From: Rhodospirillaceae bacterium
Lineage (GTDB): Bacteria; Pseudomonadota; Alphaproteobacteria; DSM-16000; Inquilinaceae
Assembly (NCBI GenBank): GCA_020638595.1
Contig: JACKIG010000008.1
Location: 141,771-205,770 of the forward strand
Length of the DNA stretch: 64,000 bases
Reading direction: 5' to 3'
The notes under the pieces were generated by a model. That model saw only the letters and a list, made by a program, of their open reading frames with translations, searched no databases and had not been told where the DNA came from. Below, piece by piece: positions 18,764 through 27,883 of the stretch. The translations under genes were made by a program, and so were the position numbers. Position 1 is the stretch's first letter. Each line of letters opens with the position of its first letter.

Positions 18764-19458
18764 CCCGCCCCTGCTGCCTGATCCCGGCGCGCGGGGGGTC
18801 CAAGCGACTGCCGCGCAAGAACATCCTGCCGCTCGGTGGCCGGCCGATGCTGGCCTGGACGATCGAGGCCGCTGCCGAGAGCGGCATCTTCGACCGCGTG
18901 CTGGTGTCGACCGAAGATGCCGAGATCGCCGCCGTCGCAGCGGCCTGCGGGGCGGAGGTGCCGGAGCTCCGCGATCCGGCATTGGCCGGCGACACCGTCA
19001 CCAACGTCGCCGTCGCCCTGGATCTCGCCCGACGCATGGGCTGGCCGGACGACGATGCCGTCGTCTGCCTGCAACCCTCCTCCCCGCTGCGGACCGGCCG
19101 GCATATCGCCGAGGCCTGGCAGCGCTTCGTCGAGGCCGGTGCCGACTTCCTGGTCAGCGTCGGGCCGGTCGACCCGCACCATTTCCATTGGGCAATGCAC
19201 GAGACCGACGGGCGGTGGCAGATGGTCTTCGGCGACCGCTATATGACGGTGCGCCAGGGGTTGCCGGCGGTGTTCGGGCCCAACGGCGCCGTCAAGATCG
19301 CCCGCCTCGCGGCGCTGAGCCGCAAGGGGGATTTCTTCGGGGAGCCGCTGGCTGTCTCGATCATGCCGCAAGCGGCCTCGCTGCACGTCGCCACCCGCAC
19401 CGACCTGGCCGTCGCCGAGGCACTGATGGCCCAAGCCCATGGCGATGAACACGCCTGA
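18760..19458 (+). CDS. CMP-nonulosonate cytidylyltransferase (NeuA/LegF-like)
   Basis: This 232-residue protein starts at a GTG overlapping the previous stop. The N-terminal motif IPARGGSKRLPRKNILPLGG and LQPSSPLRTGRHI are as in NeuA and LegF. With the preceding synthetase it forms a tandem pair, which implies at least two CMP-activated nonulosonic acids. Its 3' end overlaps the SDR gene by 20 bp, so translation of the two is probably coupled. Confidence 0.8.
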   Translation: MTRPCCLIPARGGSKRLPRKNILPLGGRPMLAWTIEAAAESGIFDRVLVSTEDAEIAAVAAACGAEVPELRDPALAGDTVTNVAVALDLARRMGWPDDDAVVCLQPSSPLRTGRHIAEAWQRFVEAGADFLVSVGPVDPHHFHWAMHETDGRWQMVFGDRYMTVRQGLPAVFGPNGAVKIARLAALSRKGDFFGEPLAVSIMPQAASLHVATRTDLAVAEALMAQAHGDEHA

Positions 19459-20230
19459 ACCGCCGCCGCCCCCCGGCCCGGCATCCCTGGCCGGCACGGT
19501 CGCGGTCGTCACCGCCGGATGCGGCGGCATCGGCCTTGTCATCGCCCGCCAACTGGCCGCCGCCGGCGCCCGCGTGGTCGCCACCAGTCGCGACCCCGGC
19601 GGGCTTGCCGGCGCCGATACCGTCGAGACATTGGCCGCCGAAGGCATCGAGGCCCGGCGCCTGACCTTCGGGGAAGACGAGACGGCGGAGTTCTTCCGTG
19701 CCGTTGCCGCCGATCTGGGCCGGGTCGACATCCTGGTCCACGCCGCCGCCGGCCGCACGCCGGGACTGGCGGTGGAGCAGGTGACGGTCGAGGCCTTCCG
19801 GCAGGAGCTGGACGACAGCCTGATCGCCGCCTTTCTGTGTGCGCGGGCGGCGGTCGACGCGGGCGCGCGCACCATCGTCCAGGTCGGATCGGTCTATGGC
19901 GTGCTGGCGGTCGACCACCGGATCTATACCGACCCCGCCCGGCAGACGCCGATCACCTATGCCTGCGCCAAGGCCGCGCTGGTGCAGATGACGCGCTATC
20001 TGGCGGCCCTGTGGGCGCCGCGCGGCGTGCGCGTGAACTGTGTCAGTGTCGGCGGAATCCGCCGCGCGCAGGAGCCGGAGTTCCTGGCCAACTACAGCCG
20101 CCGCGTGCCTATGGGCCGGATGGCCGAGCCGGAGGAAGTGGCCGGGGCCGTGCTGTTCCTGGCCTCGCCGCAGTCCGGCTATGTCACGGGTGAGAACCTG
20201 ATGGTCGACGGGGGCCTGCATGCCTGGTGA
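19439..20230 (+). CDS. Short-chain dehydrogenase/reductase (PtmA-like)
   Basis: This 263-residue classical SDR has a cofactor loop VVTAGCGGIG (the first Gly of TGxxxGIG replaced by Ala), a catalytic triad of Ser151, Tyr174 and Lys178 (TYACAK), and the C-terminal signature GYVTGENLMVDGG. PtmA of Campylobacter, in the legionaminic-acid segment, belongs to the same family. The N-terminus is proline-rich (residues 6-14). The start could also be the ATG two codons downstream. Confidence 0.75.
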   Translation: MAMNTPEPPPPPGPASLAGTVAVVTAGCGGIGLVIARQLAAAGARVVATSRDPGGLAGADTVETLAAEGIEARRLTFGEDETAEFFRAVAADLGRVDILVHAAAGRTPGLAVEQVTVEAFRQELDDSLIAAFLCARAAVDAGARTIVQVGSVYGVLAVDHRIYTDPARQTPITYACAKAALVQMTRYLAALWAPRGVRVNCVSVGGIRRAQEPEFLANYSRRVPMGRMAEPEEVAGAVLFLASPQSGYVTGENLMVDGGLHAW

Positions 20231-20251
20231 AGGGCGACGGACGGCGGTGCC

Positions 20252-20881
20252 ATGATCGGGGTCATCGACTACGACGCCGGCAACATCCGCTCCGTGCTCA
20301 ACGCCCTGGGCTGGGTCGGCGCACCGGCCCGCCTGATTGAGCGCACGGCGGAAATGGAGGAATGCCGCGGGCTGGTCCTGCCCGGCGTGGGGGCCTTCCG
20401 CTCTGCCATGGACGAGCTGGAGGCCCGGGGCCTTGCCGACGGCCTGCGCGATTGGGCAGCGCAGCGCAGGCGGCCGCTGCTGGGCGTGTGTGCCGGGATG
20501 CAGCTGTTGGCTGCCCGGGGGGTCGAGGGTGGCGATGCCGGCGGCCTTGGCCTGATCGAGGCGGCGGTCCTGCGCATCACCCCTGCCCCGCCGGCGCGCG
20601 TCCCGCATATCGGCTGGAACGAGGTGGTGCGCCGCCGCGACGCGACCCTGTGGGGACCGCTGGATCGCGCCTACTGCTATTTCGCCCACAGCTTCGCCAT
20701 GACGTTCGACGACGACGGCGAGCGGGAGCGCTGGGTCGTGGGCGAGACCGACCACGACGGTGGCATCGTCGCCATGGTCGAGCACGAGAACATCATGGGC
20801 GCGCAGTTCCACCCGGAAAAGAGCCAGAAGCACGGGCTTGCCATCCTGAAGCATTTCGTCGAGGCCGCCGAGAAATGGTAA
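20252..20881 (+). CDS. hisH: HisH-like glutamine amidotransferase, module 3
   Basis: This is a 209-residue class I glutaminase. Cys80 is the nucleophile (GVCAGMQLL), and His187/Glu189 sit in AQFHPEKS. The N-terminal VIDYDAGNIRSV is close to true HisH. It overlaps the hisF of the module by 7 bp. In contrast to module 1 this copy shares the high GC of its surroundings: bases 20461-20520 contain 46 G+C of 60. The modules therefore did not arrive by one recent duplication. Confidence 0.85.
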   Translation: MIGVIDYDAGNIRSVLNALGWVGAPARLIERTAEMEECRGLVLPGVGAFRSAMDELEARGLADGLRDWAAQRRRPLLGVCAGMQLLAARGVEGGDAGGLGLIEAAVLRITPAPPARVPHIGWNEVVRRRDATLWGPLDRAYCYFAHSFAMTFDDDGERERWVVGETDHDGGIVAMVEHENIMGAQFHPEKSQKHGLAILKHFVEAAEKW

Positions 20882-21633
20882 GGAAGCGGCTGGTCGTCAG
20901 CCTGCTGTGGCGCAACGGCGTCATCGTGCAGAGCGTGCGCTTCCGCCATACCAATGTGGTCGGCGATCCGAAGGTGGCGATCGAGTTCTTCAATGCCTGG
21001 GATGCCGACGAGATTGTGCTGCTGAACGTCTCGCGCGACGAAGGCGTGCCGGAGCGTTTCCTCGCCATGCTGCGCCATGTGTCGAAGCATTGTTTCCTGC
21101 CGCTGACCGCCGGCGGCTGGGTGGCGACGGTGGACCGGGCACAGTTGTTGCTGGAAAACGGCGCCGACAAGGTGGTGGTCAACACGCGGGGGTTCGACGA
21201 GCCGGCGTTCCTGGGCGAACTGGCCGACAAGTTCGGCGCGCAATGCGTCGTGGCCTCGCTGGACGTCGCCGGCGACGGACCGGACACCTGGCAGGTGATG
21301 GTCGATCGCGGCCGCCGCGCCACCGGCCTGGATCCGGTCACGGCGGCCCGCCGCGCGGCCGCGAACGGCGCCGGGGAGATCCTGCTGACCTCCATCGACC
21401 GCGACGGATCGCTCAGCGGCTATGACCTCGGCCTTGTCCGCGCGGTGGCGGGCGCGGTAGACATCCCCGTGATCGCCTTCGGCGGCGTCGGCGAGTGGCG
21501 GCACCTGGCGGAGGGGATCGATGCCGGTGCGGACGCCGTGTCCGCCGGCAACATCTTCCATTTCACCGAGCAGAGCACCCGGGCGGCAAAGACCTACCTG
21601 ATCGATGCCGGCGCCCCGGTGCGCCCCCGATAG
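20875..21633 (+). CDS. hisF: HisF-like ammonia-channel subunit lacking Asp11, module 3
   Basis: This 252-residue HisF-family barrel starts at ATG 20875 inside the end of hisH. It reads VSLLWRNG at the N-terminus, so Asp11 is replaced by Leu; the second catalytic Asp is kept in VASLDVAG. Other barrel motifs are changed too: LTAGGWVATVD replaces the usual TVGGGI segment and NVSRDEG replaces LDITA. It is the most diverged of the three as a cyclase, yet it retains GAGEILLTSIDRDG and NIFHFTE. It probably only channels ammonia. Confidence 0.85.
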   Translation: MVRKRLVVSLLWRNGVIVQSVRFRHTNVVGDPKVAIEFFNAWDADEIVLLNVSRDEGVPERFLAMLRHVSKHCFLPLTAGGWVATVDRAQLLLENGADKVVVNTRGFDEPAFLGELADKFGAQCVVASLDVAGDGPDTWQVMVDRGRRATGLDPVTAARRAAANGAGEILLTSIDRDGSLSGYDLGLVRAVAGAVDIPVIAFGGVGEWRHLAEGIDAGADAVSAGNIFHFTEQSTRAAKTYLIDAGAPVRPR

Positions 21634-21659
21634 CCAAGCCCTGCGGGACGAGATCGACC

Positions 21660-22925
21660 ATGCGATACTGCGCACGCTGCCTGTATCCGGAAAACGCCAA
21701 GCCCTACATCATCTTCGACGATGACGGGGTGTGCAGCGGCTGCCGCGTGGCGGAAGCCTATGACCGCGTCGACTGGGCGGAGCGGGCCAAACGCCTGGCC
21801 GACATCCTGGCCGACTACAAGGCCCGCGCCCGTGCGGCCGGCGCCCACTACGACTGCATCATCCCGGTCAGCGGCGGCAAGGACAGCCATTTCCAGGCCC
21901 ATATCATCAAGAACCTGCACGGCCTGAACCCGCTGTTCGTCACCTACAACCACCTGTTCAACGCGCCCCTGGGCCTGCGCAACCTGGAAAACCTGTTTTC
22001 CAAGCTGAACTGCGACCTGATCCGCTTTTCCAGCAACCCCGATACGGTGCGCCGCATCTCACGCTACATGCTGAAGACCTGCGGCGACCTGACCTGGCAC
22101 TATCACTGCGGCATCCTGACCTTCCCGATCCAGATCGCCGCGCGCTTCCGCATCCCACTGATCATCTGGGCAGAGAACAACTTCTCCAACCTGGTCGGCA
22201 CCTTCAATCCCGAGGACATGGTCGAATTCAGCCGCAAGCACCGCAAGGATTTCGGCCTGCGCGGGATCGAGGCGGACGAGCATCTGGGCGAGGCCTCGGG
22301 GCTGACCTGGCAGGATATCGGCCCCTTCCGCTACCCCGACGACGATCTGATCGAAGAGGTCGGTGTGCGCGGCATCTATCTGTCGAACTTCGTGCGCTGG
22401 GACGAATACGCCCAGGCCGAGGATATGATGCGCCTCTACGACTTCCAGCCCAGTGCCAATGTGCGCGAGCGCACGTTCAACCGCTATGCCAAGCTGGACG
22501 ACCTGCACGCCAACGGCACGCACGACTATCTGAAATACCTGAAATTCGGCTATGGCCGCGCGACAGACGACGCCAGCACCCTGATCCGCGGCGGGCGGAT
22601 GACGCGCGAAGAGGGCATCGAGATGGTCGCCCGCTATGACCATGTCCGCCCGTCGGACCTCGACACCTGGCTGGACTTCGTGTCGATGACGGAAGACGAG
22701 TTCATCGCCTGCGTCGATCCGCTGCGCGATCCGGAGATCTGGCAGCGCGGCGCCGACGGCGCCTGGCAGGCCACCGACAGCGTCACCCGCCACCGCGACG
22801 ATCCGGGTGTGGAGGCCGCCCGCCTGCCGCTGAAGGCAAATGCCGGCTGGGACTTTCCGCCCGGCCGCTATGACCTGACCGATCCGCGCTGGCTGGCCGA
22901 GCGCGGAGGCTACAAGTATCTCTAG
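21660..22925 (+). CDS. N-acetyl sugar amidotransferase, module 3
   Basis: This is a 421-residue WbpG/PseA-family protein. Zinc-ligand candidates are Cys4/Cys7 and Cys25/Cys28, and the PP-loop SGGKDS is at residues 71-76. IPLIIWAEN and GTHDYLKYLKFGYGRATDD align with module 1, so modules 1 and 3 are closer to each other than to module 2. The last 45 residues (from RHRDDPGVEA) are an extra tail not seen in the other two. The gene lies 26 bp after hisF and 1 bp before an unknown glycosyltransferase-like gene. Confidence 0.88.
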   Translation: MRYCARCLYPENAKPYIIFDDDGVCSGCRVAEAYDRVDWAERAKRLADILADYKARARAAGAHYDCIIPVSGGKDSHFQAHIIKNLHGLNPLFVTYNHLFNAPLGLRNLENLFSKLNCDLIRFSSNPDTVRRISRYMLKTCGDLTWHYHCGILTFPIQIAARFRIPLIIWAENNFSNLVGTFNPEDMVEFSRKHRKDFGLRGIEADEHLGEASGLTWQDIGPFRYPDDDLIEEVGVRGIYLSNFVRWDEYAQAEDMMRLYDFQPSANVRERTFNRYAKLDDLHANGTHDYLKYLKFGYGRATDDASTLIRGGRMTREEGIEMVARYDHVRPSDLDTWLDFVSMTEDEFIACVDPLRDPEIWQRGADGAWQATDSVTRHRDDPGVEAARLPLKANAGWDFPPGRYDLTDPRWLAERGGYKYL

Positions 22926-22926
22926 C

Positions 22927-24537
22927 ATGACGGACCTCGACCGCATCCTGCCGCTGTGCCCGGACGGGCCGGTGCCGCGCACGGTGCTGCTGTTCTCGCG
23001 CATCGATTTCGCCTGGCTGAACCCGATCCTGATGGCGGGCATGCGCGAACGCTGGGGCACGCGGTTCATCGTCATGGCGCCGGGCGAGAGCTGGCGCGCC
23101 TTCTATCAGCCGCATCTGCGCGACGGCGACCAGCTGCACGTCTCCGCCGACCTGGTCCGCGAGGCGGAGGAAGCGTCGCTGGGCGACGAGGCCGCGGTGT
23201 TCGCCCGCGCCCGCGCGATCGAACAGCGGTTCGGCATTGCGCTCTTGCGCGACGTCCTGCAACAGGCCCGCAACCTGGCCTGCTTCTGGCTGACCTTCGC
23301 ACCCAACAGCGCGTTCGCCTATCGCACCGCCCCGCCCTATGTGGAGACGATCAAGCAGGCCTGCGTTTTCCTGGAGTATTTCGAGGCCCTGATCGCCCGC
23401 GAGGGCGTCGACCTGGTCGTGGAAAGGCCGGGCGACCTGTTGTCGACCTGCTGCCTGATGGCGGCGGAGGCGGCCCAGGTACCGACCACCTTCTGGCTGC
23501 CGGCCCGCAACGGCAGCTTCGTCATGTTCGCCGACGGCCCCTATCTCGGCCATCGGCTGATCCGGGCGGCCTATGACCGCCTGCCCGACCCCGAGCCGAT
23601 GCCGCTGGAGGCGCTGGCACCGCCCGACGACTCCCGCCGCAATTTCGGCCGGGCCAAGGAACTGCGGTCGCTGCGCCACCTGGGGCTGGGCCTGTGGCGA
23701 ACCACGCGCGACCATGCCATCTGGAAGGTGCAGCGGGTATTGAAGGGGCGGCGCCACCGGGGGCTGGGCTACCGGGCGATGGTGCGCCAGCAGGTCTCGG
23801 TCTGGCGGCTGCACAACGCGCTGGCGCGCCGCATCGAAAGCGACATGGGCCGGCTCTGCGCCCAGCCCTTCGTCCTGTTCCTGCTGCAGTTCGAGCCGGA
23901 ATACACCACGCTGTCGCTGGCCCGGCAGTTCAACGACACCCGTGCGGTCGTCCAGCAATGCGCGCTGGCGCTTCCGGCCGGCTTCCGCCTGGTGGTCAAG
24001 GAAAACGTCAACTCCATCGGCAACCGGGCGCTGTCGTTCTACGACGACATGCTGAAGCTGCCCAATGTCATCCTGGCCGACCACAGCATCCGCGGCCTCG
24101 ACCTGATGCCCCATGCCGCCGCCGTTGCCACCATCAGCAGCACCGGCGCGCTGGAGGCCAACCTGTTCGGCCGGCGGTCGCTGATCTTCGCCCCGCAGGT
24201 CGAATTCAGCTTCCTGCCCGACGTCCAATCCGTCACCAGCTTCCACGACCTGCCGGCGGTCATGCGCCATGCCGTGGCCGAGATCGGCGAGGACGAGCGC
24301 CGGGCCATCCGCGTGCGCGCGACGCGCTATCGCCAGGCGCTGGAAGCTGTATCCTTCCAGGCGCCGGGGACGCGGCCATTCCGCGGCACCGGCACGACCC
24401 TGCCGGACGGCGAGGCGGAGCGCGCGGTCGACCGGCTGCTGGACTGCTTCCGCCTGCAAAAGGCGGGGCAGCAGGCAATCCCGGATGCCACAGCGGCCGG
24501 GCCGCGACGCGTCCTTGTGGAAACGGGCGGAGGGTGA
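22927..24537 (+). CDS. Unrecognised protein, possible capsule-type glycosyltransferase
   Basis: This 536-residue protein is not recognised with certainty. Its C-terminal third contains LVVKENVNSIGNR, NVILADHSIRGLDLMPHAAAV and ATISSTGALEANLFGRRSL. The SSTGALEA step resembles the nucleotide-sugar site of capsule-polysaccharide transferases (KpsC/KpsS-like GT-B proteins). There is no signal peptide or clear membrane span, so it would be cytoplasmic. It immediately follows module 3, which makes it a candidate transferase for the amidinated sugar. Confidence 0.45.
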   Translation: MTDLDRILPLCPDGPVPRTVLLFSRIDFAWLNPILMAGMRERWGTRFIVMAPGESWRAFYQPHLRDGDQLHVSADLVREAEEASLGDEAAVFARARAIEQRFGIALLRDVLQQARNLACFWLTFAPNSAFAYRTAPPYVETIKQACVFLEYFEALIAREGVDLVVERPGDLLSTCCLMAAEAAQVPTTFWLPARNGSFVMFADGPYLGHRLIRAAYDRLPDPEPMPLEALAPPDDSRRNFGRAKELRSLRHLGLGLWRTTRDHAIWKVQRVLKGRRHRGLGYRAMVRQQVSVWRLHNALARRIESDMGRLCAQPFVLFLLQFEPEYTTLSLARQFNDTRAVVQQCALALPAGFRLVVKENVNSIGNRALSFYDDMLKLPNVILADHSIRGLDLMPHAAAVATISSTGALEANLFGRRSLIFAPQVEFSFLPDVQSVTSFHDLPAVMRHAVAEIGEDERRAIRVRATRYRQALEAVSFQAPGTRPFRGTGTTLPDGEAERAVDRLLDCFRLQKAGQQAIPDATAAGPRRVLVETGGG

Positions 24538-24539
24538 CG

Positions 24540-25328
24540 ATGGAAGGAAGCGGCTTGAAGCTGGCCGGGCGCAGCGGACTGCGCTGGCGGCTGTTGCCGG
24601 CGGTGCGCCTGGGGTTCCGCGTGCTGGGGCGCGGCTGGAACGACTTCTACGCCTGGATGCTCGACCGGCAGGAACGCCGCAACACCATCGACCGCATCCT
24701 GGCGCGCGACCGCCATGTGCAGGGCAAGGACAAGGGGCTCTACGACATCTCGCGCGGGCCCGTCCATGCGGCCTTCCTGATCCGCCACGGCCTCAAGCCC
24801 ACCGACCGGTTCCTGGATTTCGGCTGCGGCTATGGGCGGACGGCGGTTGCCATCCTCAACCACCTGGACCCCGGCAACTATGTCGGCGTCGACCTGTCGG
24901 CCGAACGCATCCGCATGGCGCACGAATATGTCGAGCGCGAGGGCCTGACGGACCGGCGGCCACGCCTGCTGGCCAGCCTCGACAACGCCATGCCCTATCT
25001 GGAAGACGGCAGTATCGACGTGATCTTCGCCACCTCCGTCTTCTCGCATATGCCGATGGAACAATGGCATGAGGTGCTGGCGGCAGGCCGCCGGGTGCTG
25101 GTGCCGGGCGGTTCGTTCATCCTGAACTACCATGTCTCGGACACCGGCGAGCGCGTGGTCAACGACCTGAAGGATTACTACTATCCGCAGGCCGAAGTGG
25201 ACGCGACCTTTGCCCGCCACGGCTTCACGGCGGAACCGCTGGACGGCTGGCATGACGACCTGGCGCCGGAAAACCGCGACCCGCTGATCCGGATGGTACG
25301 CCTGCGGGCGACGGGCGGGGCGGCGTAG
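24540..25328 (+). CDS. Class I SAM-dependent methyltransferase
   Basis: This 262-residue protein is taken from ATG 24540, which has GGAGG a few bases upstream; a GTG at 24534 overlaps the previous stop. The SAM loop is FLDFGCGYGRTAVAIL near residues 97-112, followed by GVDLSAERIRMAHEYV, IDVIFATSVFSHMP and VLVPGGSFILNYHV. The N-terminal 60 residues are basic and may form an amphipathic region. The acceptor is unknown; a glycan is likely from context. Confidence 0.75.
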   Translation: MEGSGLKLAGRSGLRWRLLPAVRLGFRVLGRGWNDFYAWMLDRQERRNTIDRILARDRHVQGKDKGLYDISRGPVHAAFLIRHGLKPTDRFLDFGCGYGRTAVAILNHLDPGNYVGVDLSAERIRMAHEYVEREGLTDRRPRLLASLDNAMPYLEDGSIDVIFATSVFSHMPMEQWHEVLAAGRRVLVPGGSFILNYHVSDTGERVVNDLKDYYYPQAEVDATFARHGFTAEPLDGWHDDLAPENRDPLIRMVRLRATGGAA

Positions 25329-25332
25329 GGGA

Positions 25333-26289
25333 ATGCCGGTGGACGCTGCCGCCATGGCAGACCGACAGGACGCGGCCGGCACCGCGGACCATCTGCTGTG
25401 CTATTGCCATGGGGTCAGCAGCGACGACGTGCGGCGGCATTTCGCCCGACCAGGCGCGACCTACGAATCGCTGATCGACGAAACCCGCATCGCCACCAAA
25501 TGCACCGCCTGCCGGCTGGACCTGGACCTGCTGCTGTCGGAACTGCATGCCGGTCCCGCCGGCCCCCTGCCCGGCCCGGCGATCGACGACCAGGACCAGC
25601 CGTCGCGCTGGTCGCGCCCGCAGGATCTGAGCGACGCCGGCTTCGTCCACGTCGGCGGCGAGGTGACGACGCTGGTGCGCATCGCCAACCGCGGCCTGTT
25701 CTTCGACGATACCTCCAAGGTCGTGCCCTACGATTGGACGCTGCGGGTCTTCAGCGACGCCGGGCGCGTGGTCGCCAGGCGGTCGGGGGCGCTGCCGGTC
25801 GGCACCGACCTGGAGGTGGATTTCGCCGAACTGGTCGCCGCGCCCTTCGCCGGCTGGTTCCTGGTCTGCCTCTACCCGCGCGGGCGCGGCCTTCTGGGCA
25901 CCACGCGGCCGCAGATCGTGGTGCGCGGCGCCGGTTGGGCAAGCTCCGTCCACACGCAGTTCCTGTCCATGGCCTGCCGGCACAAGGCGGCCCTCCTGTT
26001 CAGCAACGCCGGCAGGACCGGGGCGATCATCTCGCTGATCAACGCCTCGCGCACCGCCAACACCGTCACCATTACGCTCAGCGGGCCGGGGGGCGACCCG
26101 CTCACCCGCGCGATCGACCTTCCGGGCTATGGCGCGCGCCTTGCGGACATCGACGACCTGTTCGGCCGGCTGGCCGCCGACGGCATCTACCTTGTCGCCG
26201 TGCAGAGCCGCGACCCCGTCTGCAAGCATCTGATCCTGCGCAATGACGACGGGTCGTGGAGCCAGAACCACTTCCCCAACGCCAAATGA
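25333..26289 (+). CDS. BFD-like [2Fe-2S] domain fused to an unknown beta-rich domain
   Basis: In this 318-residue protein, Cys23, Cys25, Cys57 and Cys60 form C-x-C-x31-C-x2-C in the context LLCYCHGVSSDDV...ATKCTACRLDLD. This spacing equals that of the [2Fe-2S] ligands of bacterioferritin-associated ferredoxin (Bfd), as I recall the E. coli protein. From about residue 95 the protein looks beta-rich and has no family I recognise. The next gene (26286) has a similar-looking C-terminal region (VHT..F, then a stretch of LLLINPYEQ type), so the two may be distant paralogues. A redox or regulatory role is possible. The start could also be the ATG at 25354. Confidence 0.6.
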   Translation: MPVDAAAMADRQDAAGTADHLLCYCHGVSSDDVRRHFARPGATYESLIDETRIATKCTACRLDLDLLLSELHAGPAGPLPGPAIDDQDQPSRWSRPQDLSDAGFVHVGGEVTTLVRIANRGLFFDDTSKVVPYDWTLRVFSDAGRVVARRSGALPVGTDLEVDFAELVAAPFAGWFLVCLYPRGRGLLGTTRPQIVVRGAGWASSVHTQFLSMACRHKAALLFSNAGRTGAIISLINASRTANTVTITLSGPGGDPLTRAIDLPGYGARLADIDDLFGRLAADGIYLVAVQSRDPVCKHLILRNDDGSWSQNHFPNAK

Positions 26290-27110
26290 CCGAGAATATC
26301 GCCCACTATCTGTCGCCGCTGATCTTCCCGCTGTTTCCGGCGGACGCGGGGACGCTGTACCTGGACTACGACCTGGGCCATGTGCTGCGGGTGCGCGGGG
26401 GCGGCGGCTTCACGGGGCGGCTGACGGTCAGCATCCGCCAATATGCCGACGGCGAATGCCTGGACGAGGACAGCTGGTCGGTCGACGTGGCCGACAACGT
26501 CGTCGCGGACCCGCTGATGCGCTGCCAGCTCGCGGGCGACCGGCTGGGCTATGTCGAGATCCATATCGAGGCCGATGCCCCGGCCTTCCGCAAGATCCTC
26601 TCGCCCCCCGGCTATGCGCTGCTGCGCACACCGTCCGGCAGCGCGGTCATCGTCGTCGCCGACCAGAAATATGCCAACCCCCGGGTGATCGATGAGATCC
26701 GCGGCACGGGCAAGTTCTGCATGGTCCACACGGCCGCCTTCGTCGACCCGCAGGCCGGCCTCGGCAATTCGCTGCTGCTGATCAACCCCTACGAACAGGC
26801 CCTGACCGCGCGCATCCACGGCGAAGAGGGGCGCAAGATGTCCCAGCGCGTGGCCAGCCGCAGTTCGGTTCTGGTGTCGCTGGAAGCGGTGCTGACCCCG
26901 GGTCGCTGGGGGTCGTACATGGTGACGGGCAACAACCGTGTCGTGACCTACGACCTGCGCCATGCCTATGGCCGGCCGTCGGCGCTCACCAGCATGGACC
27001 ATCTCGATGTCTTCAGCGGCATGCGCACGCATCGCCAGGACGGGGCCGTGGATTGGGCGCGATCGGCCGCCCGCCGCTTCCTGCGCGAACATGGGATTCG
27101 CTACACGTGA
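26286..27110 (+). CDS. Hypothetical beta-rich protein paired with the BFD-fusion gene
   Basis: This 274-residue protein overlaps the previous stop by 4 bp. It has no signal peptide, membrane span or known motif. Alternating short hydrophobic segments (GTLYLDYDLGHVLRV, GRLTVSIRQYADG, AVIVVADQKYAN, SLLLINPYEQALTARI) suggest beta-sandwich structure. The part around residues 145-235 resembles by eye the C-terminal domain of the upstream protein, but it lacks the four-cysteine domain. Co-translation suggests that the two work together. Confidence 0.5.
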   Translation: MTENIAHYLSPLIFPLFPADAGTLYLDYDLGHVLRVRGGGGFTGRLTVSIRQYADGECLDEDSWSVDVADNVVADPLMRCQLAGDRLGYVEIHIEADAPAFRKILSPPGYALLRTPSGSAVIVVADQKYANPRVIDEIRGTGKFCMVHTAAFVDPQAGLGNSLLLINPYEQALTARIHGEEGRKMSQRVASRSSVLVSLEAVLTPGRWGSYMVTGNNRVVTYDLRHAYGRPSALTSMDHLDVFSGMRTHRQDGAVDWARSAARRFLREHGIRYT

Positions 27111-27122
27111 CGGTGCACCAAC

Positions 27123-27824
27123 ATGATTGACGGCGGCCACACCAATGTCGCGGTGATCGTCGCGCATCCGGACGACGAGGTGCTGGGCTTCGGCGGCACC
27201 ATGGCACTGCATGCCGAGCGCGGGCACACCGTCTCGGTACTGTTCCTGGCCACCGGCCTGGCCTCGCGGCTGCGAGCGGGGGAGACCGTCTCACCGGAGG
27301 CGATCGCCGAGCTTCGCGCCGATGCGCGGGCCGCCGGCGACCTGCTCGGGGTCTCGCATATCGAGTTCGCGGATTTCCCCGACAACCAGATGGATTCGGT
27401 TCCGCTGCTGCATGTCGTTCAGCGCATCGCTGACTTCGTCGCCAAGACGGGGGCCACGCTGATCTACACCCATCACATGGGCGACCTGAACATCGACCAC
27501 GGCATCACCGCGCGGGCCGTGCTGACCGCCTGCCGCCCGCTGCCCGGGGCGCAAGTCACCAAGATCTATGCTGGCGAGGTGCTGTCCTCCTCGGAATACG
27601 GGGTGCCGGAAGACCGGTTCCGGCCCAACACCTATGTCGACATCTCCACCAAGCTGGACGCCAAGCGCGACGCGTTGGCCAAGTACGCCAGCGAGCTGCG
27701 CTATTGGCCGCATCCGCGGTCGATCAAGGCCATCGCCATGCTGGCGCGCCTGAGGGGTGCCGAGGTCGGCGTGGACGCCGCGGAAGCGCTTGTCCTGCTG
27801 CGCAACGTCATCGCCAAGATCTGA
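27123..27824 (+). CDS. PIG-L/LmbE-family deacetylase
   Basis: This 233-residue protein has the zinc-binding AHPDDE motif at residues 14-19 and HHMGDLNIDH at 117-126, together the metal site of PIG-L N-deacetylases. These enzymes remove acetyl groups from GlcNAc-type sugars. In a nonulosonate island it may free an amine for another acyl group or for methylation. It sits 12 bp after the beta-rich protein gene and 59 bp before pseB. Confidence 0.8.
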   Translation: MIDGGHTNVAVIVAHPDDEVLGFGGTMALHAERGHTVSVLFLATGLASRLRAGETVSPEAIAELRADARAAGDLLGVSHIEFADFPDNQMDSVPLLHVVQRIADFVAKTGATLIYTHHMGDLNIDHGITARAVLTACRPLPGAQVTKIYAGEVLSSSEYGVPEDRFRPNTYVDISTKLDAKRDALAKYASELRYWPHPRSIKAIAMLARLRGAEVGVDAAEALVLLRNVIAKI

Positions 27825-27883
27825 TCGCCTGTCCCGGTGCTTCGGCGCCCCTCACCCCGAGCCTTTGAGTCCCGATACATCCC

